A stretch of DNA of 64,000 nucleotides from Acidobacteria bacterium Mor1. Lineage in GTDB: Bacteria > Acidobacteriota > Polarisedimenticolia > Polarisedimenticolales > Polarisedimenticolaceae. The stretch is taken from NCBI GenBank assembly GCA_001664505.1, contig CP011806.1, forward strand, positions 5,921,001-5,985,000. The letters are read 5' to 3'. Positions 56,964 through 64,000 of this stretch are shown here, in pieces. Within the stretch, counting starts at the first letter, position 1. Every line of letters starts with the position of its first letter. The position numbers were made by a program, and so were the translations under genes. The notes beneath the pieces are model-generated. The model made no database searches, was not told where the DNA came from, and saw nothing but the letters and a program-made list of their open reading frames with translations.

Positions 56964-57887
56964 TCACAGGGCCCGGGGGCCCGGCAAGCTGGCCACCACC
57001 ACCCTGGGACGCAGGGCGGCCTCGGAAATCTCGGCGACTCCCAGCAGCCTGCCGTCGGGTCCCAGGACCCGGCAAAACCCGTCGGACAGCCCCTCGGGTG
57101 CCACCAGGGGGTTGCCCGAAAGGAACCGCCGGACCTCCTCGGGATCGCCCAGATCGACCGGGGGAGGGGAGAGGGGCATCTCGGCCAGGGAGCGAAGGCC
57201 GGAGCGCAACATCTCCGGGGTCAGCAGGTCCAGCCCCGGGACCGGAACCGCGTCGGCCACGTCCAGGGGGCCGATCCGGGTCCGGCGCAGGGAGGCCAGG
57301 GTGCCCCCGCAGCCGAGGGCCTGTCCCAGGTCCCGGGCCAGGGAGCGGATGTAGGTTCCCGCCGAGACCGAGGCCTCGAAGCGGAACTCGCCCGGTTCGT
57401 CCCCGGGGCTCAACTCGAACCGCGACACCTGGACCCGGCGGGGGGTGACCTTGGCCTCGACCCCTTGGCGGGCCAGCTTGTAGAGCCGCTTGCCCCCGAC
57501 CTTGCGGGCGGAGACCGCCGGCGGCATCTGATCGAATTCTCCGGTGAGGCCGGCCGCCGCGTCCAGGACCGTTTCCGCATCGGGGAGCGGGCCCTCGTGC
57601 CGTTCCAGCACCTCGCCGGTGATGTCGTCACTCGAGGTGCGCAGGCCCAGGCGAAGGGTACCCTCGTAGTCTTTGGGCGAGCCCGGCAGAAAGCGGACCA
57701 GCCGGCTCGCCCGGCCCAGCACCAGGGGCAGTAGGCCGGTTGCCATCGGGTCGAGGGTGCCGGCGTGGCCGGTGCGGGCGCGCCCGGTCAACCAGCGGAC
57801 CTTGGCCACCACGTCGTGGCTGGTGCAGCCGGCAGGTTTGTCGATCAGCAGCAGCCCTTCCCAGAGGGGCTCTTCCCGCTCGGTCAC
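56964..57887 (-). CDS. truB: tRNA pseudouridine55 synthase TruB
   Basis: TruB makes pseudouridine 55 in the T-loop of tRNAs. The 307-residue protein has LLLIDKPAGCTSHDVV, the catalytic Asp46 in HAGTLDPMATGLLPLVLG, KDYEGTLRLG, VSARKVGGKRLYKLAR and SAGTYIRSLARDLG. GTG 57887 overlaps the rbfA stop (GTGA). The rpsO and pnp genes follow after an 80-base spacer with an AT-rich tract that may hold the rpsO promoter. Confidence 0.96.
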   Translation of the reverse strand: MTEREEPLWEGLLLIDKPAGCTSHDVVAKVRWLTGRARTGHAGTLDPMATGLLPLVLGRASRLVRFLPGSPKDYEGTLRLGLRTSSDDITGEVLERHEGPLPDAETVLDAAAGLTGEFDQMPPAVSARKVGGKRLYKLARQGVEAKVTPRRVQVSRFELSPGDEPGEFRFEASVSAGTYIRSLARDLGQALGCGGTLASLRRTRIGPLDVADAVPVPGLDLLTPEMLRSGLRSLAEMPLSPPPVDLGDPEEVRRFLSGNPLVAPEGLSDGFCRVLGPDGRLLGVAEISEAALRPRVVVASLPGPRAL

Positions 57888-58288
57888 GAGGGGTCTTGCT
57901 CGCCGGGCCCCGCCTCCGGGTCCGCCGCTTCGGCGTCGGGATCGGGGCTGATCTCGATATCCGAGAGGATCTGCTCGATGCGCATGCCGGTCTCGAGGGC
58001 GGTATCCCACTCGAACTGGAGCTCCGGCGCATGCTTGAGCCGCGCTTCCCGGCCGACGGCCCCGCGCAGGAAGGTCGATGCCGCCTTGAGCCCCTGCAGG
58101 GTGCGTTGCCGATCCTCACCCTCGTCGAGGGATGACAGGAAGACCCGGGCGTGGCGCAGGTCGGTGGTCACCCGTACGTCGGTGATCGAGACCGCCCCGA
58201 CCCGGGGGTCCCGAACCTCCTCACGAATCAAGGTCGACAGGGTCTTGCGGATGACGTCCGCCACGCGGGCGGTGCGATGAGAAGTCAT
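57884..58288 (-). CDS. rbfA: 30S ribosome-binding factor RbfA
   Basis: RbfA assists late maturation of the 30S subunit. The 134-residue protein has RVADVIRKTLSTLIREEVRDPRVGAVSITDVRVTTD-type KH fold features, HARVFLSSL and KHAPELQFEWDTALETGMRIEQIL. The C-terminus has an acidic extension. ATG 58288 overlaps the DUF503 stop (ATGA), and its own stop overlaps truB, so this is one translationally coupled chain. Confidence 0.94.
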   Translation of the reverse strand: MTSHRTARVADVIRKTLSTLIREEVRDPRVGAVSITDVRVTTDLRHARVFLSSLDEGEDRQRTLQGLKAASTFLRGAVGREARLKHAPELQFEWDTALETGMRIEQILSDIEISPDPDAEAADPEAGPGEQDPS

Positions 58289-58614
58289 TCCCAGTCCTCG
58301 TTCCAACCACCGGGGCCGCCGTCGATGCCGTCGATGAACTCGCTGCCGGTATCGATGATCTCCCCGGGGACGTGGGACTGGGCCTCATCGCGAACCGCCT
58401 CGAACAGACGTTCCAGCGGTTCGCGGCGAGAGGCGACCGAGACCACGGCCAGAGAGGCGCGCTGCCAGAGGTCGGCATGTTCTTCCAGCTCCGATACCGC
58501 GACGTTGTAGCGGGAGCGCAGCCGGTCCTTGACCCGACGCAGCACCTGTCGCTTGTTCTTCAGCGACTGGGCGCCGGGCAGATGAATCTCGAAGGTATAG
58601 ACGCCGATGGTCAA
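58285..58614 (-). CDS. DUF503 family protein (YlxP-like)
   Basis: A 109-residue protein of the DUF503/YlxP family, usually found between infB and rbfA, as here. Typical segments are VYTFEIHLPGAQSLKNKRQVLRRVKDRLRSRYNVAVSELE, AVVSVASRREPLERLFEAV and ending EIID. The start is TTG at 58614 (encoding M-T-I-G-V) with no good ribosome-binding site. Function unknown, but its constant place in the operon suggests a link with ribosome assembly. Confidence 0.85.
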   Translation of the reverse strand: MTIGVYTFEIHLPGAQSLKNKRQVLRRVKDRLRSRYNVAVSELEEHADLWQRASLAVVSVASRREPLERLFEAVRDEAQSHVPGEIIDTGSEFIDGIDGGPGGWNEDWE

Positions 58615-58629
58615 ACGTCGCGCCGGAGA

Positions 58630-61260
58630 CTAGAGGCTCTCGGCCGCGACCTTCTCGGTGACGAAGCACTCGATCACGTCGCCGACCTTGATGTCGTTGT
58701 AGCCGGCGATGCCGATACCGCACTCGTACCCGGACTTGACCTCGGAGACGTCGTCCTTGAAGCGGCGCAGCGAACCGACCTTGCCGGTGTAGATCACGAC
58801 GTTGTCCCGGATCAGGCGCAGCTCGCCCTTGCGGGCGATCTTGCCGTCGGTGACGTAGCAGCCGCCGATGTTTCCGATCTTCGGCACCTTGAAGGTCTGG
58901 CGCACCTCGGCCTGGCCGAGCACGCTCTCGCGCAGGGTCGGCTCGAGCATGCCGAGCATCGCCTGCTTGACCTCGTCGATCACGTCGTAGATCACGGTGT
59001 ACTGGCGGATCTCGACTTCCTCACGCTTGGCCAGGTCGGCGGTGACCCGGTCGGGCCGTACGTTGAAGCCGAGGACGATGGCGTTGGACGCCGCCGCCAA
59101 CAGCACGTCGGCCTGGGTGATGGCGCCGATGGACGAGCGCAGCACGTTGACGCGAATCTTGTCGCTGGGAAGTTCGCCGAGGGATTTCTCGATCGCCTCG
59201 ATCGAGCCCTGGACGTCGGCCTTGAGCAGCACCGGCAGTTCCTTGACGTCTCCCTGGGCGATCTGGCGCGAAAGGTTCTCGAGGGTGCGCTTGGCCGAGG
59301 CCTGCATGGCGGCGGCGCGCTCCTTCTCTTGACGGAACGATGCGATCTGCCGCGCCTTGCCCTCGTCGGCCACCGCCTGCAGGGTGTCGCCGGCGTAAGG
59401 CTCGCTGTTGAGTCCCATGACCTCGACAGGGGTCGACGGACCTGCGGAGTTCACCCGCTTGCCGTTCTCGTCGACCATGGCGCGAACCTTGCCGTGGGCC
59501 GCGCCGGCGATGAAGGCGTCGCCGACCTTGAGGGTTCCGTTTTGAATCAGGAGCGTGGCGATGGTGCCGCGAGAGCGGTCGCGCCGTGCTTCGAGCACGA
59601 CACCGCTGGCGGGAGCTTCAGGGTTTGCCTTGAGCTCCTTCATCTCGGTCTCGAGCAGGATCATCTCGAGCAGGTTGTCGAGGCCGGTGCGCTTCTTGGC
59701 CGAGACCTCGCACGCGACGATGTCGCCGCCGTAGTCCTCGACGACGAGCTCGCGTTCCATCAACTGCTGCTTGACCCGGTCGGTGTTGGCGTCGGGCTTG
59801 TCGACCTTGTTGATCGCGACGACGATCGGCACGCCGGCAGCCTTGGAGTGATCGATCGCCTCGAGGGTCTGCGGCTTGACGCCGTCGTCGGCGGCGACCA
59901 CCAGGACCACGATGTCGGTGACCTTGGCGCCGCGGGCGCGCATCAGGGTGAACGCCTCGTGACCGGGCGTGTCGAGGAAGGTGATCTTCTTGCCCTTCTC
60001 CTCGACCTGGTATGCGCCGATGTGCTGGGTGATGCCGCCGTGCTCCCGATCGACCACGTTGGTGGTGCGGATCGCATCGAGCAGCGACGTCTTACCGTGG
60101 TCGACGTGGCCCATCACGGTAACCACCGGCGGGCGGGCGACCATCTTCGACGGATCCTCGTCGGCCTCCTTGGTTTCGGTGGAAGCTTCGGCAGGTTCGA
60201 CCGCGGTCTGCTGGGCCTCTTCCTCGAAGCTCAGCACCGAGGCGATCGAGCCGAACTCGAGGGCGACCTCGACTGCGACCTCGGGATCGAGCGGCTGGTT
60301 GATCGTGGCGAGCACGCCACGGCCGATCAGCTTGGCGATCACGTCCTTCGACTTGCGGTTCAGTTTTTCCGCCAGCTCCTTCACGGTTACCGCCTCGGAG
60401 AGGGTGATCTCCTCGGGAACCGGAGGAAGATCCGGCTTCGGCTTCGCAGGTGCCTGCGTGACCTCCGGCGCCTTGTTCTTCTTGCGTCGACGTGCCTTGG
60501 TTCCGGGTGCGCCCGGACCGGGGCGTTGATGATGCGGCGGGCGGCCGGGAATCTGGCGTGCGCCGGGAGCTCCCGGCGCACCCGTGCGGGCACCGGTCGC
60601 CGGTCGCCGGGTTCCGGCAGGGGAGCGGTCGGTGCGAGGCGCGGCCGGCGGCGTATTGAGCGAGGCCAGCGTCGGCCTTCTCTTGGCCGCGAACACCCGG
60701 GGCTTGCGGGCACCGGGGGCGGCGCCGGGCAGCGGATCGACCGCCGAACGCTTTGTCTCGGCTGCCGGGGCTGCGGGCTCGGGAGTTGCGGGCCGGGTCG
60801 AGGGCTTGGCAGCGACGGGAGCAGGGGCCGGCTTCGCCGGCGCCGGAGCGCCGGGGGTCTCGGTCGACGCCGCGGGCTTCGCAGCGATCGGAGCCTCGGC
60901 GGCCGGAACCTCGGTTGCCGGAGCCTCGGGTTGGGGCGCCGGTGCGGCCGGGGCTTCCGTGGGAGCCGGAGCCTCGGCGGCAGGAGCCTCAGCGGGCTCG
61001 GGCTGTTCAGCCGGAGCCTCCGCTGCAGCGGGAGCATCGGCAGCCGGTGCCGGGCTTGTCTGGGCAGCTTCCTGCTCGAGCCGCTTCGTTTCGGCTGCGA
61101 TCGCGCTGGTGACCCGTTCCCGCACCAGGTCGGCGGTTTCGCCGTCCAGGGTGCTGAGATCGGATTTCACGTCTTGTCCCAGCCGGTCGAGCAACTCGAG
61201 AATCAACGCACTCTGCACGTTGAGTTGCTTCGCCAACTGGTAGACCCTGACCTTCGCCAT
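58630..61260 (-). CDS. infB: Translation initiation factor IF-2
   Basis: The 876-residue GTPase that brings fMet-tRNA to the 30S subunit. The N-terminal IF2_N domain ([22 protein letters not shown]) is followed by a Pro/Ala/Glu-rich linker of about 220 residues, a second IF2_N domain ([22 protein letters not shown]), the G domain with [14 protein letters not shown] near residue 384, DTPGHEAFT and NKVDKPDAN, and the domains III-IV C-terminus. GGAG precedes ATG 61260. nusA lies 62 bases upstream; no ylxR gene is found between them. Confidence 0.97.
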   Translation of the reverse strand: MAKVRVYQLAKQLNVQSALILELLDRLGQDVKSDLSTLDGETADLVRERVTSAIAAETKRLEQEAAQTSPAPAADAPAAAEAPAEQPEPAEAPAAEAPAPTEAPAAPAPQPEAPATEVPAAEAPIAAKPAASTETPGAPAPAKPAPAPVAAKPSTRPATPEPAAPAAETKRSAVDPLPGAAPGARKPRVFAAKRRPTLASLNTPPAAPRTDRSPAGTRRPATGARTGAPGAPGARQIPGRPPHHQRPGPGAPGTKARRRKKNKAPEVTQAPAKPKPDLPPVPEEITLSEAVTVKELAEKLNRKSKDVIAKLIGRGVLATINQPLDPEVAVEVALEFGSIASVLSFEEEAQQTAVEPAEASTETKEADEDPSKMVARPPVVTVMGHVDHGKTSLLDAIRTTNVVDREHGGITQHIGAYQVEEKGKKITFLDTPGHEAFTLMRARGAKVTDIVVLVVAADDGVKPQTLEAIDHSKAAGVPIVVAINKVDKPDANTDRVKQQLMERELVVEDYGGDIVACEVSAKKRTGLDNLLEMILLETEMKELKANPEAPASGVVLEARRDRSRGTIATLLIQNGTLKVGDAFIAGAAHGKVRAMVDENGKRVNSAGPSTPVEVMGLNSEPYAGDTLQAVADEGKARQIASFRQEKERAAAMQASAKRTLENLSRQIAQGDVKELPVLLKADVQGSIEAIEKSLGELPSDKIRVNVLRSSIGAITQADVLLAAASNAIVLGFNVRPDRVTADLAKREEVEIRQYTVIYDVIDEVKQAMLGMLEPTLRESVLGQAEVRQTFKVPKIGNIGGCYVTDGKIARKGELRLIRDNVVIYTGKVGSLRRFKDDVSEVKSGYECGIGIAGYNDIKVGDVIECFVTEKVAAESL

Positions 61261-61322
61261 GCTTACTCCACGTTCCTTCGAGCCCGTGCCCTAACCCTGC
61301 AATGTCGCGCTGACGGCGTGCG

Positions 61323-62813
61323 TCAGCCCTCTTTCGTCGTGTCGGCCTCGTCGGCTTCGGCAGTTTCCTGTTCGGCAACCACTTCAGCTTCCTCGGTCGT
61401 CTCTGCGGCTTCGGCCGCTTCGGCTTCAAACGCCGGCTCGCCGTCGTCGTCGGCTTCCTCAGCCACTTCGCCCTCGGCTTCTTCTTCCACGTACTCGCCC
61501 GCTTCGGCCTCTGCGGCTTCGGCTTCGGCCGCTTCCTGTTCGAGGATTTCGAGCAGTTGTTCGGCGGCGTCGTGGATCTCGATGGCGACGTCTTCGTCGA
61601 TTCCATCGATGCTGGTGAGGTCTTCCATCGAGGCCATGGTTACCTCTTCCAGGGCGCGGAAGCCCTGGTCGAGAAGCAGGTTGACCACCGACGTGTCGAT
61701 ACCGGGCAGGCGCCCCAGCTCCTGGCTGGCCCGCGCCATGCGCTCCATCTCGGCTTCGACCTCTTCCTTCTTTTCGAGCTCGCTCTTGATGTCCAGATTC
61801 CAGCCGACGAGCTTGCTGGCCAGACGCACGTTCTGGCCGCGCTTGCCGATGGCGAGGGACAGCTGGTCTTCGGAGACGATGACCTCCATGTCCCGGGTTT
61901 CATAGTCGCGAATCCCGACCCGGTTGATCGCGGCCGGGTTCAGCGCGTTGCGCACGTAGTTCGACGGGTCATCGTCGAACTGCACGATGTCGATCTTCTC
62001 GCCGCGCAATTCGCGGATGACCGCCTGGACCCTGGAACCCTTCATGCCCACGCAGGCGCCTACCGGATCCACATCGCGATCCTTCGAGCGAACGGCGATC
62101 TTGGTGCGTTCTCCGGCATCGCGCGCGACGCTGACGATGCTGACGGTGCCGTCGTAGATCTCGGGCACTTCCATCTCGAAGAGCTTGCGCACCAGCAGTT
62201 CGCTGGCCCGGGACATGATGAGCTGGGGACCCTTGCCCTGGCGTTCGACGTTGACCAGGATCGCCCGGATGCGATCGCCCGGGTTGTAGTGCTCGGCGCG
62301 GCTCTGTTCACGCCTGGGCGCGGCGGCCTCGGCGCGGCCGAGGTCGATGATCATGTCGCCGCGATCGAAGCGCTTGACCTGGCCGGTGAGCAATTCGCCG
62401 ACGCGGTCGTTGTACTCCTCCCAGACGATCTCCCGTTCGGCTTCCTTGACCTTCTGGTAGATCACCTGTTTCGCGGCCTGGGCCGCGATGCGGGTGAGGG
62501 GAGCCTCGGCACCGCCTCGCGGAGTTTCGATTACGGCGCCGATCTCGATTCCCGGGTCTTTCTCCCGCGCCTCTTCGATCGGAATCTCGGTCTGGGGATC
62601 GACCAGTTCTTCCTCTTCGACCACCGTGTGGCGAGCGAAGATCAGGAACTGGCCGCTGTCGGGGTCGAAGCGGGCGCCGAAGTCTTCCTTGGAGCGATAG
62701 TACTTGCGAGAGGCGGCGGCATAGGCCTCCTCGACCGCCTTGATGATGACGTCGGTATCGATGCCTTTTTCGCGTCCGATCGCTTCGATCGTATGGAACA
62801 ATTCACTGCTCAT
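61323..62813 (-). CDS. nusA: Transcription termination/antitermination factor NusA
   Basis: NusA binds RNA polymerase and RNA, affecting pausing, termination and antitermination. The 496-residue protein has the N-terminal polymerase-binding domain (about 1-120), an S1 domain (about 130-200, GELLTGQVKRFDRGDMIIDLG), KH domains with CVGMKGSRVQAVIRELRGEKIDIV and LAIGKRGQNVRLASKLVGW, a helix-hairpin-helix segment (LPGIDTSVVNLLLDQGFRALEEV) and a strongly acidic tail (about 430-496) rich in Glu/Ala repeats. ATG 62813 is preferred over TTG 62822. Confidence 0.96.
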   Translation of the reverse strand: MSSELFHTIEAIGREKGIDTDVIIKAVEEAYAAASRKYYRSKEDFGARFDPDSGQFLIFARHTVVEEEELVDPQTEIPIEEAREKDPGIEIGAVIETPRGGAEAPLTRIAAQAAKQVIYQKVKEAEREIVWEEYNDRVGELLTGQVKRFDRGDMIIDLGRAEAAAPRREQSRAEHYNPGDRIRAILVNVERQGKGPQLIMSRASELLVRKLFEMEVPEIYDGTVSIVSVARDAGERTKIAVRSKDRDVDPVGACVGMKGSRVQAVIRELRGEKIDIVQFDDDPSNYVRNALNPAAINRVGIRDYETRDMEVIVSEDQLSLAIGKRGQNVRLASKLVGWNLDIKSELEKKEEVEAEMERMARASQELGRLPGIDTSVVNLLLDQGFRALEEVTMASMEDLTSIDGIDEDVAIEIHDAAEQLLEILEQEAAEAEAAEAEAGEYVEEEAEGEVAEEADDDGEPAFEAEAAEAAETTEEAEVVAEQETAEADEADTTKEG

Positions 62814-62886
62814 ATCGCCCAACCTACTGAGTTTTCTGGCCGAAACTATAGCATGTGCCCTTGTTCGGGCCGTTCTCGCAAAGACC

Positions 62887-63366
62887 TCAGAAACCGATCT
62901 CTTGACGGGCTTTTACGATGCTCTCGCGCTCGATCTCGACGGCGTCTCCGTCATCGGTTTCGAGCTGCACCGTTGCTCCTTCAAATCCCTTGAGTGTCCC
63001 GACGATCGCCCGGGTCACTCCCTCGCGATCTCTGGATTCGACACGCACCTTGCGACCGGTGTTGCGCCGGAAGTCGTCGTCGGTTTCGATCGGTCGATCG
63101 ATGCCCGGCGAGGAAACCTCCAGGGTGTAGCTTCCCGGTATCAGTTCCTGTTCTTCCAGGATGGCGTCGAGCCCGCGGCTTACCTGTTGGCAGTCGTCGA
63201 GATTCACTCCCCGCGTGCCGGCGCGATCGACATCGAGCCGCACATGCCAGCGGGTCTTGGCTCTCCGGACCACCACATGAACGAGCTCCACCCCGATGGG
63301 GTCGACCACCTGGCCGGCTGCTTCGCGGACCGTGTCGGTCAGCGCTCGTTCTCGCGCGGTCGCCAA
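62887..63366 (-). CDS. rimP: Ribosome maturation factor RimP
   Basis: RimP is needed for maturation of the 30S subunit. The 159-residue product has the two-domain RimP pattern: VREAAGQVVDPIGVELVHVVVRR, NLDDCQQVSRGLDAILEEQ, SYTLEVSSPGIDRPI (the highly conserved motif) and a C-terminal SH3-like part including GRKVRVESRD and GTLKGFEGATVQLE. TTG 63366 was chosen because RimP proteins start about ten residues before ALTDTVREA and GGGGGA lies nine bases upstream. The longer frame crosses the hairpins at 63425-63504. TATAAG (63408-63403) is a possible -10. It heads the nusA-infB cluster. Confidence 0.88.
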   Translation of the reverse strand: MATARERALTDTVREAAGQVVDPIGVELVHVVVRRAKTRWHVRLDVDRAGTRGVNLDDCQQVSRGLDAILEEQELIPGSYTLEVSSPGIDRPIETDDDFRRNTGRKVRVESRDREGVTRAIVGTLKGFEGATVQLETDDGDAVEIERESIVKARQEIGF

Positions 63367-63476
63367 TGCTTGTCGTCCCCCGTTTCCGAGCCCCGGCGGG
63401 CCCTTATATGCGCTGATGCTCAAACCCCCGCCGAAGCGGGGGAGCGACGCTCGGGCCATGCTCGCTCGCGAGCAAT

Positions 63477-63504
63477 AAAAAAAAGGTGGGCTAGGCCCAC
63501 CTTT
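63477..63504 (-). terminator. Strong intrinsic terminator for a minus-strand transcript from the right
   Basis: AAAGGTGGGC and GCCCACCTTT pair perfectly (10 bp) around a three-base loop. On the minus strand the stem runs into eight consecutive U residues. It must end a transcript that enters from 63505 or beyond, yet no minus-strand gene is visible there in the window. Confidence 0.85.
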
Positions 63505-63898
63505 GCCAGATGCGTCCGGCGACAATCTATCCGATGCGCCGGTCTTCCGCAAGGCTCGCTAAATGCAACAATCGGGATGCTTTCCGGCTCCCCGGGGCAC
63601 CTCGGCACCGGGAGTTCGGGGCTCTTCGGGAGTACCTGTCCGTCGTTCTGGGGCTCGGCTTCGAAGCCTGTTTTGCTGCCGAATCACCGGCCGGGGACAT
63701 TCCTCGCAGGAATTTCTGTAGGCGGGCTCAGCCGGTTTGCCCTGGAGGCTCGGTGCGTCTAAGTAGCTTTGCCGTCAATGCGTTCGTGCAGGACGGCCGG
63801 TGTGCCCCGAGCGGGCTGGGTTGTAGGTATTTGCGTTATTTTCGGTGTCTCGGCCTTGTCGCTGTTTTCCGCCGGTCACTTTTTTGCCATTTTCCCTC

Positions 63899-63926
63899 TT
63901 GCGCTCTCCAGAGATGTTGCTAATAT
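63899..63926 (+). promoter_or_regulatory. Promoter TTGCGC-N16-TAATAT near the right end
   Basis: TTGCGC (63899-63904) and TAATAT (63921-63926) are 16 bases apart. Transcription would start near 63933. An ATG at 63960 opens a frame that stays open to the window end. Confidence 0.5.
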
Positions 63927-63959
63927 CTCGTGCGCTCCCGGCAGACGAGATGCACCTCG

Positions 63960-64000
63960 ATGAACCGGACGAGTCATTTGCATGACGAAGTCGGTTCTTC
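63960..64000 (+). CDS. Possible start of a gene running out of the window
   Basis: ATG at 63960 is followed by thirteen open codons (MNRTSHLHDEVGS) to the last base. It lies about 27 bases downstream of the predicted transcript start. There is only a weak ribosome-binding site and far too little sequence to recognise a family. Another frame could be the real one. Confidence 0.2.
   Translation, partial: MNRTSHLHDEVGS

Larger units (their letters stand above)
63367..64000. other. Gene-poor, lower-GC region at the right end of the window
   Basis: No confident gene in about 630 bases. It contains a hairpin with UUCG loop on the minus strand (CCCCCGC-UUCG-GCGGGGG, 63425-63442), a strong minus-strand terminator (63477-63504), a 12-bp palindrome GGCTTCGAAGCC (63657-63668), and a promoter near the end. 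A frame at 63778-63963 (+) could encode a short peptide with one hydrophobic segment, but nothing supports it. I saw no tRNA, tmRNA, RNase P or 6S RNA signature. Confidence 0.5.

Noticed and set aside
61261-61322. A ylxR gene between nusA and infB
   Set aside because: The gap is only 62 bases and cannot hold it; the gene is absent here, as in some lineages.
58372-61905. 1177-codon open frame on the plus strand opposite infB
   Set aside because: infB and nusA on the minus strand are unequivocal; the opposite frame is compositional.
63769-63963. Small membrane protein on the plus strand
   Set aside because: It has one hydrophobic stretch, but no ribosome-binding site, no homologue I recognise, and it runs through the TTGCGC/TAATAT promoter.
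1-64000. tRNA genes, rRNA, CRISPR arrays, insertion sequences or prophage
   Set aside because: I looked for T-loop motifs, regularly spaced repeats, transposase motifs and terminal inverted repeats on both strands and found none convincing. A covariance-model search would be decisive for RNAs.

Overview
The window is about 69% GC and reads as core chromosome of a diderm, lipopolysaccharide-bearing bacterium. It carries lpxC, lpxD, lpxA, fabZ, bamA, skp, a bamD-like lipoprotein, lolC/lolD and TonB/ExbB/ExbD. DUF4390, NtrY/NtrX-like regulators, PilZ proteins and a PASTA protein between rsmB and rpe fit Acidobacteriota best, with a deltaproteobacterial-type lineage as the alternative. Genes are densely packed, often with 4-base GTGA or ATGA overlaps. 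I found no rRNA, tRNA, insertion sequence, prophage or CRISPR array.

Layout. 1-3044 (+): rsmB 3' end, PASTA protein, rpe, thioesterase, BamD-like lipoprotein. 3067-6336 (-): small membrane protein, a peroxiredoxin with in-frame UGA at the catalytic position, beta-propeller lipoprotein, DUF72. 6422-8548 (+): ADP-forming acyl-CoA synthetase. 8567-11960 (-): PqqB-like hydrolase and hybrid histidine kinase. 12163-16364 (+): hslV-hslU, a lipoprotein with an LptM-like N-terminus, dapF, PGPGW protein. 16361-19322 (-): EamA transporter, GAF-like protein, TPR protein. 19559-24487 (+): lpxC, DUF4390, NtrY-like kinase, NtrX-like regulator. 24505-25729 (-): anti-sigma and ECF sigma. 25899-31807 (+): two degenerate GGDEF-PilZ proteins, tsaB, rimI, psd, pssA, Asd-like protein. 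31895-43868 (+): envelope block (secreted protein, lolC/E, lolD, clpC, bamA, skp, lpxD, fabZ, lpxA, sugar oxidoreductase). 43865-52002 (+): serine hydrolase, TonB-like protein, LeuA-like enzyme, DEAD-box helicase, exbB, exbD, rsmD, LysM protein. 52075-63366 (-): CBS protein, MshEN-type protein, then the translation/RNA cluster rimP-nusA-infB-DUF503-rbfA-truB-rpsO-pnp. 63367-64000 holds no confident gene but has a strong terminator and a promoter.

The most notable observation is the peroxiredoxin at 3559-4008. One reading frame is broken only by a TGA exactly where the peroxidatic cysteine belongs, and a compact hairpin with a G-starting apical loop lies 17 nt downstream, as expected of a bacterial selenoprotein. 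A second theme is a set of transcription units whose -10-like hexamer ends 6-11 nt before an ATG without Shine-Dalgarno sequence, suggesting leaderless or nearly leaderless mRNAs. Other points are an NtrX-like regulator without the sigma-54 contact loop, tandem PilZ proteins with degraded GGDEF motifs, a charged insertion in a BamA POTRA domain, RGG-type tails on both PNPase and a DEAD-box helicase, and an EamA transporter lacking a standard start codon.
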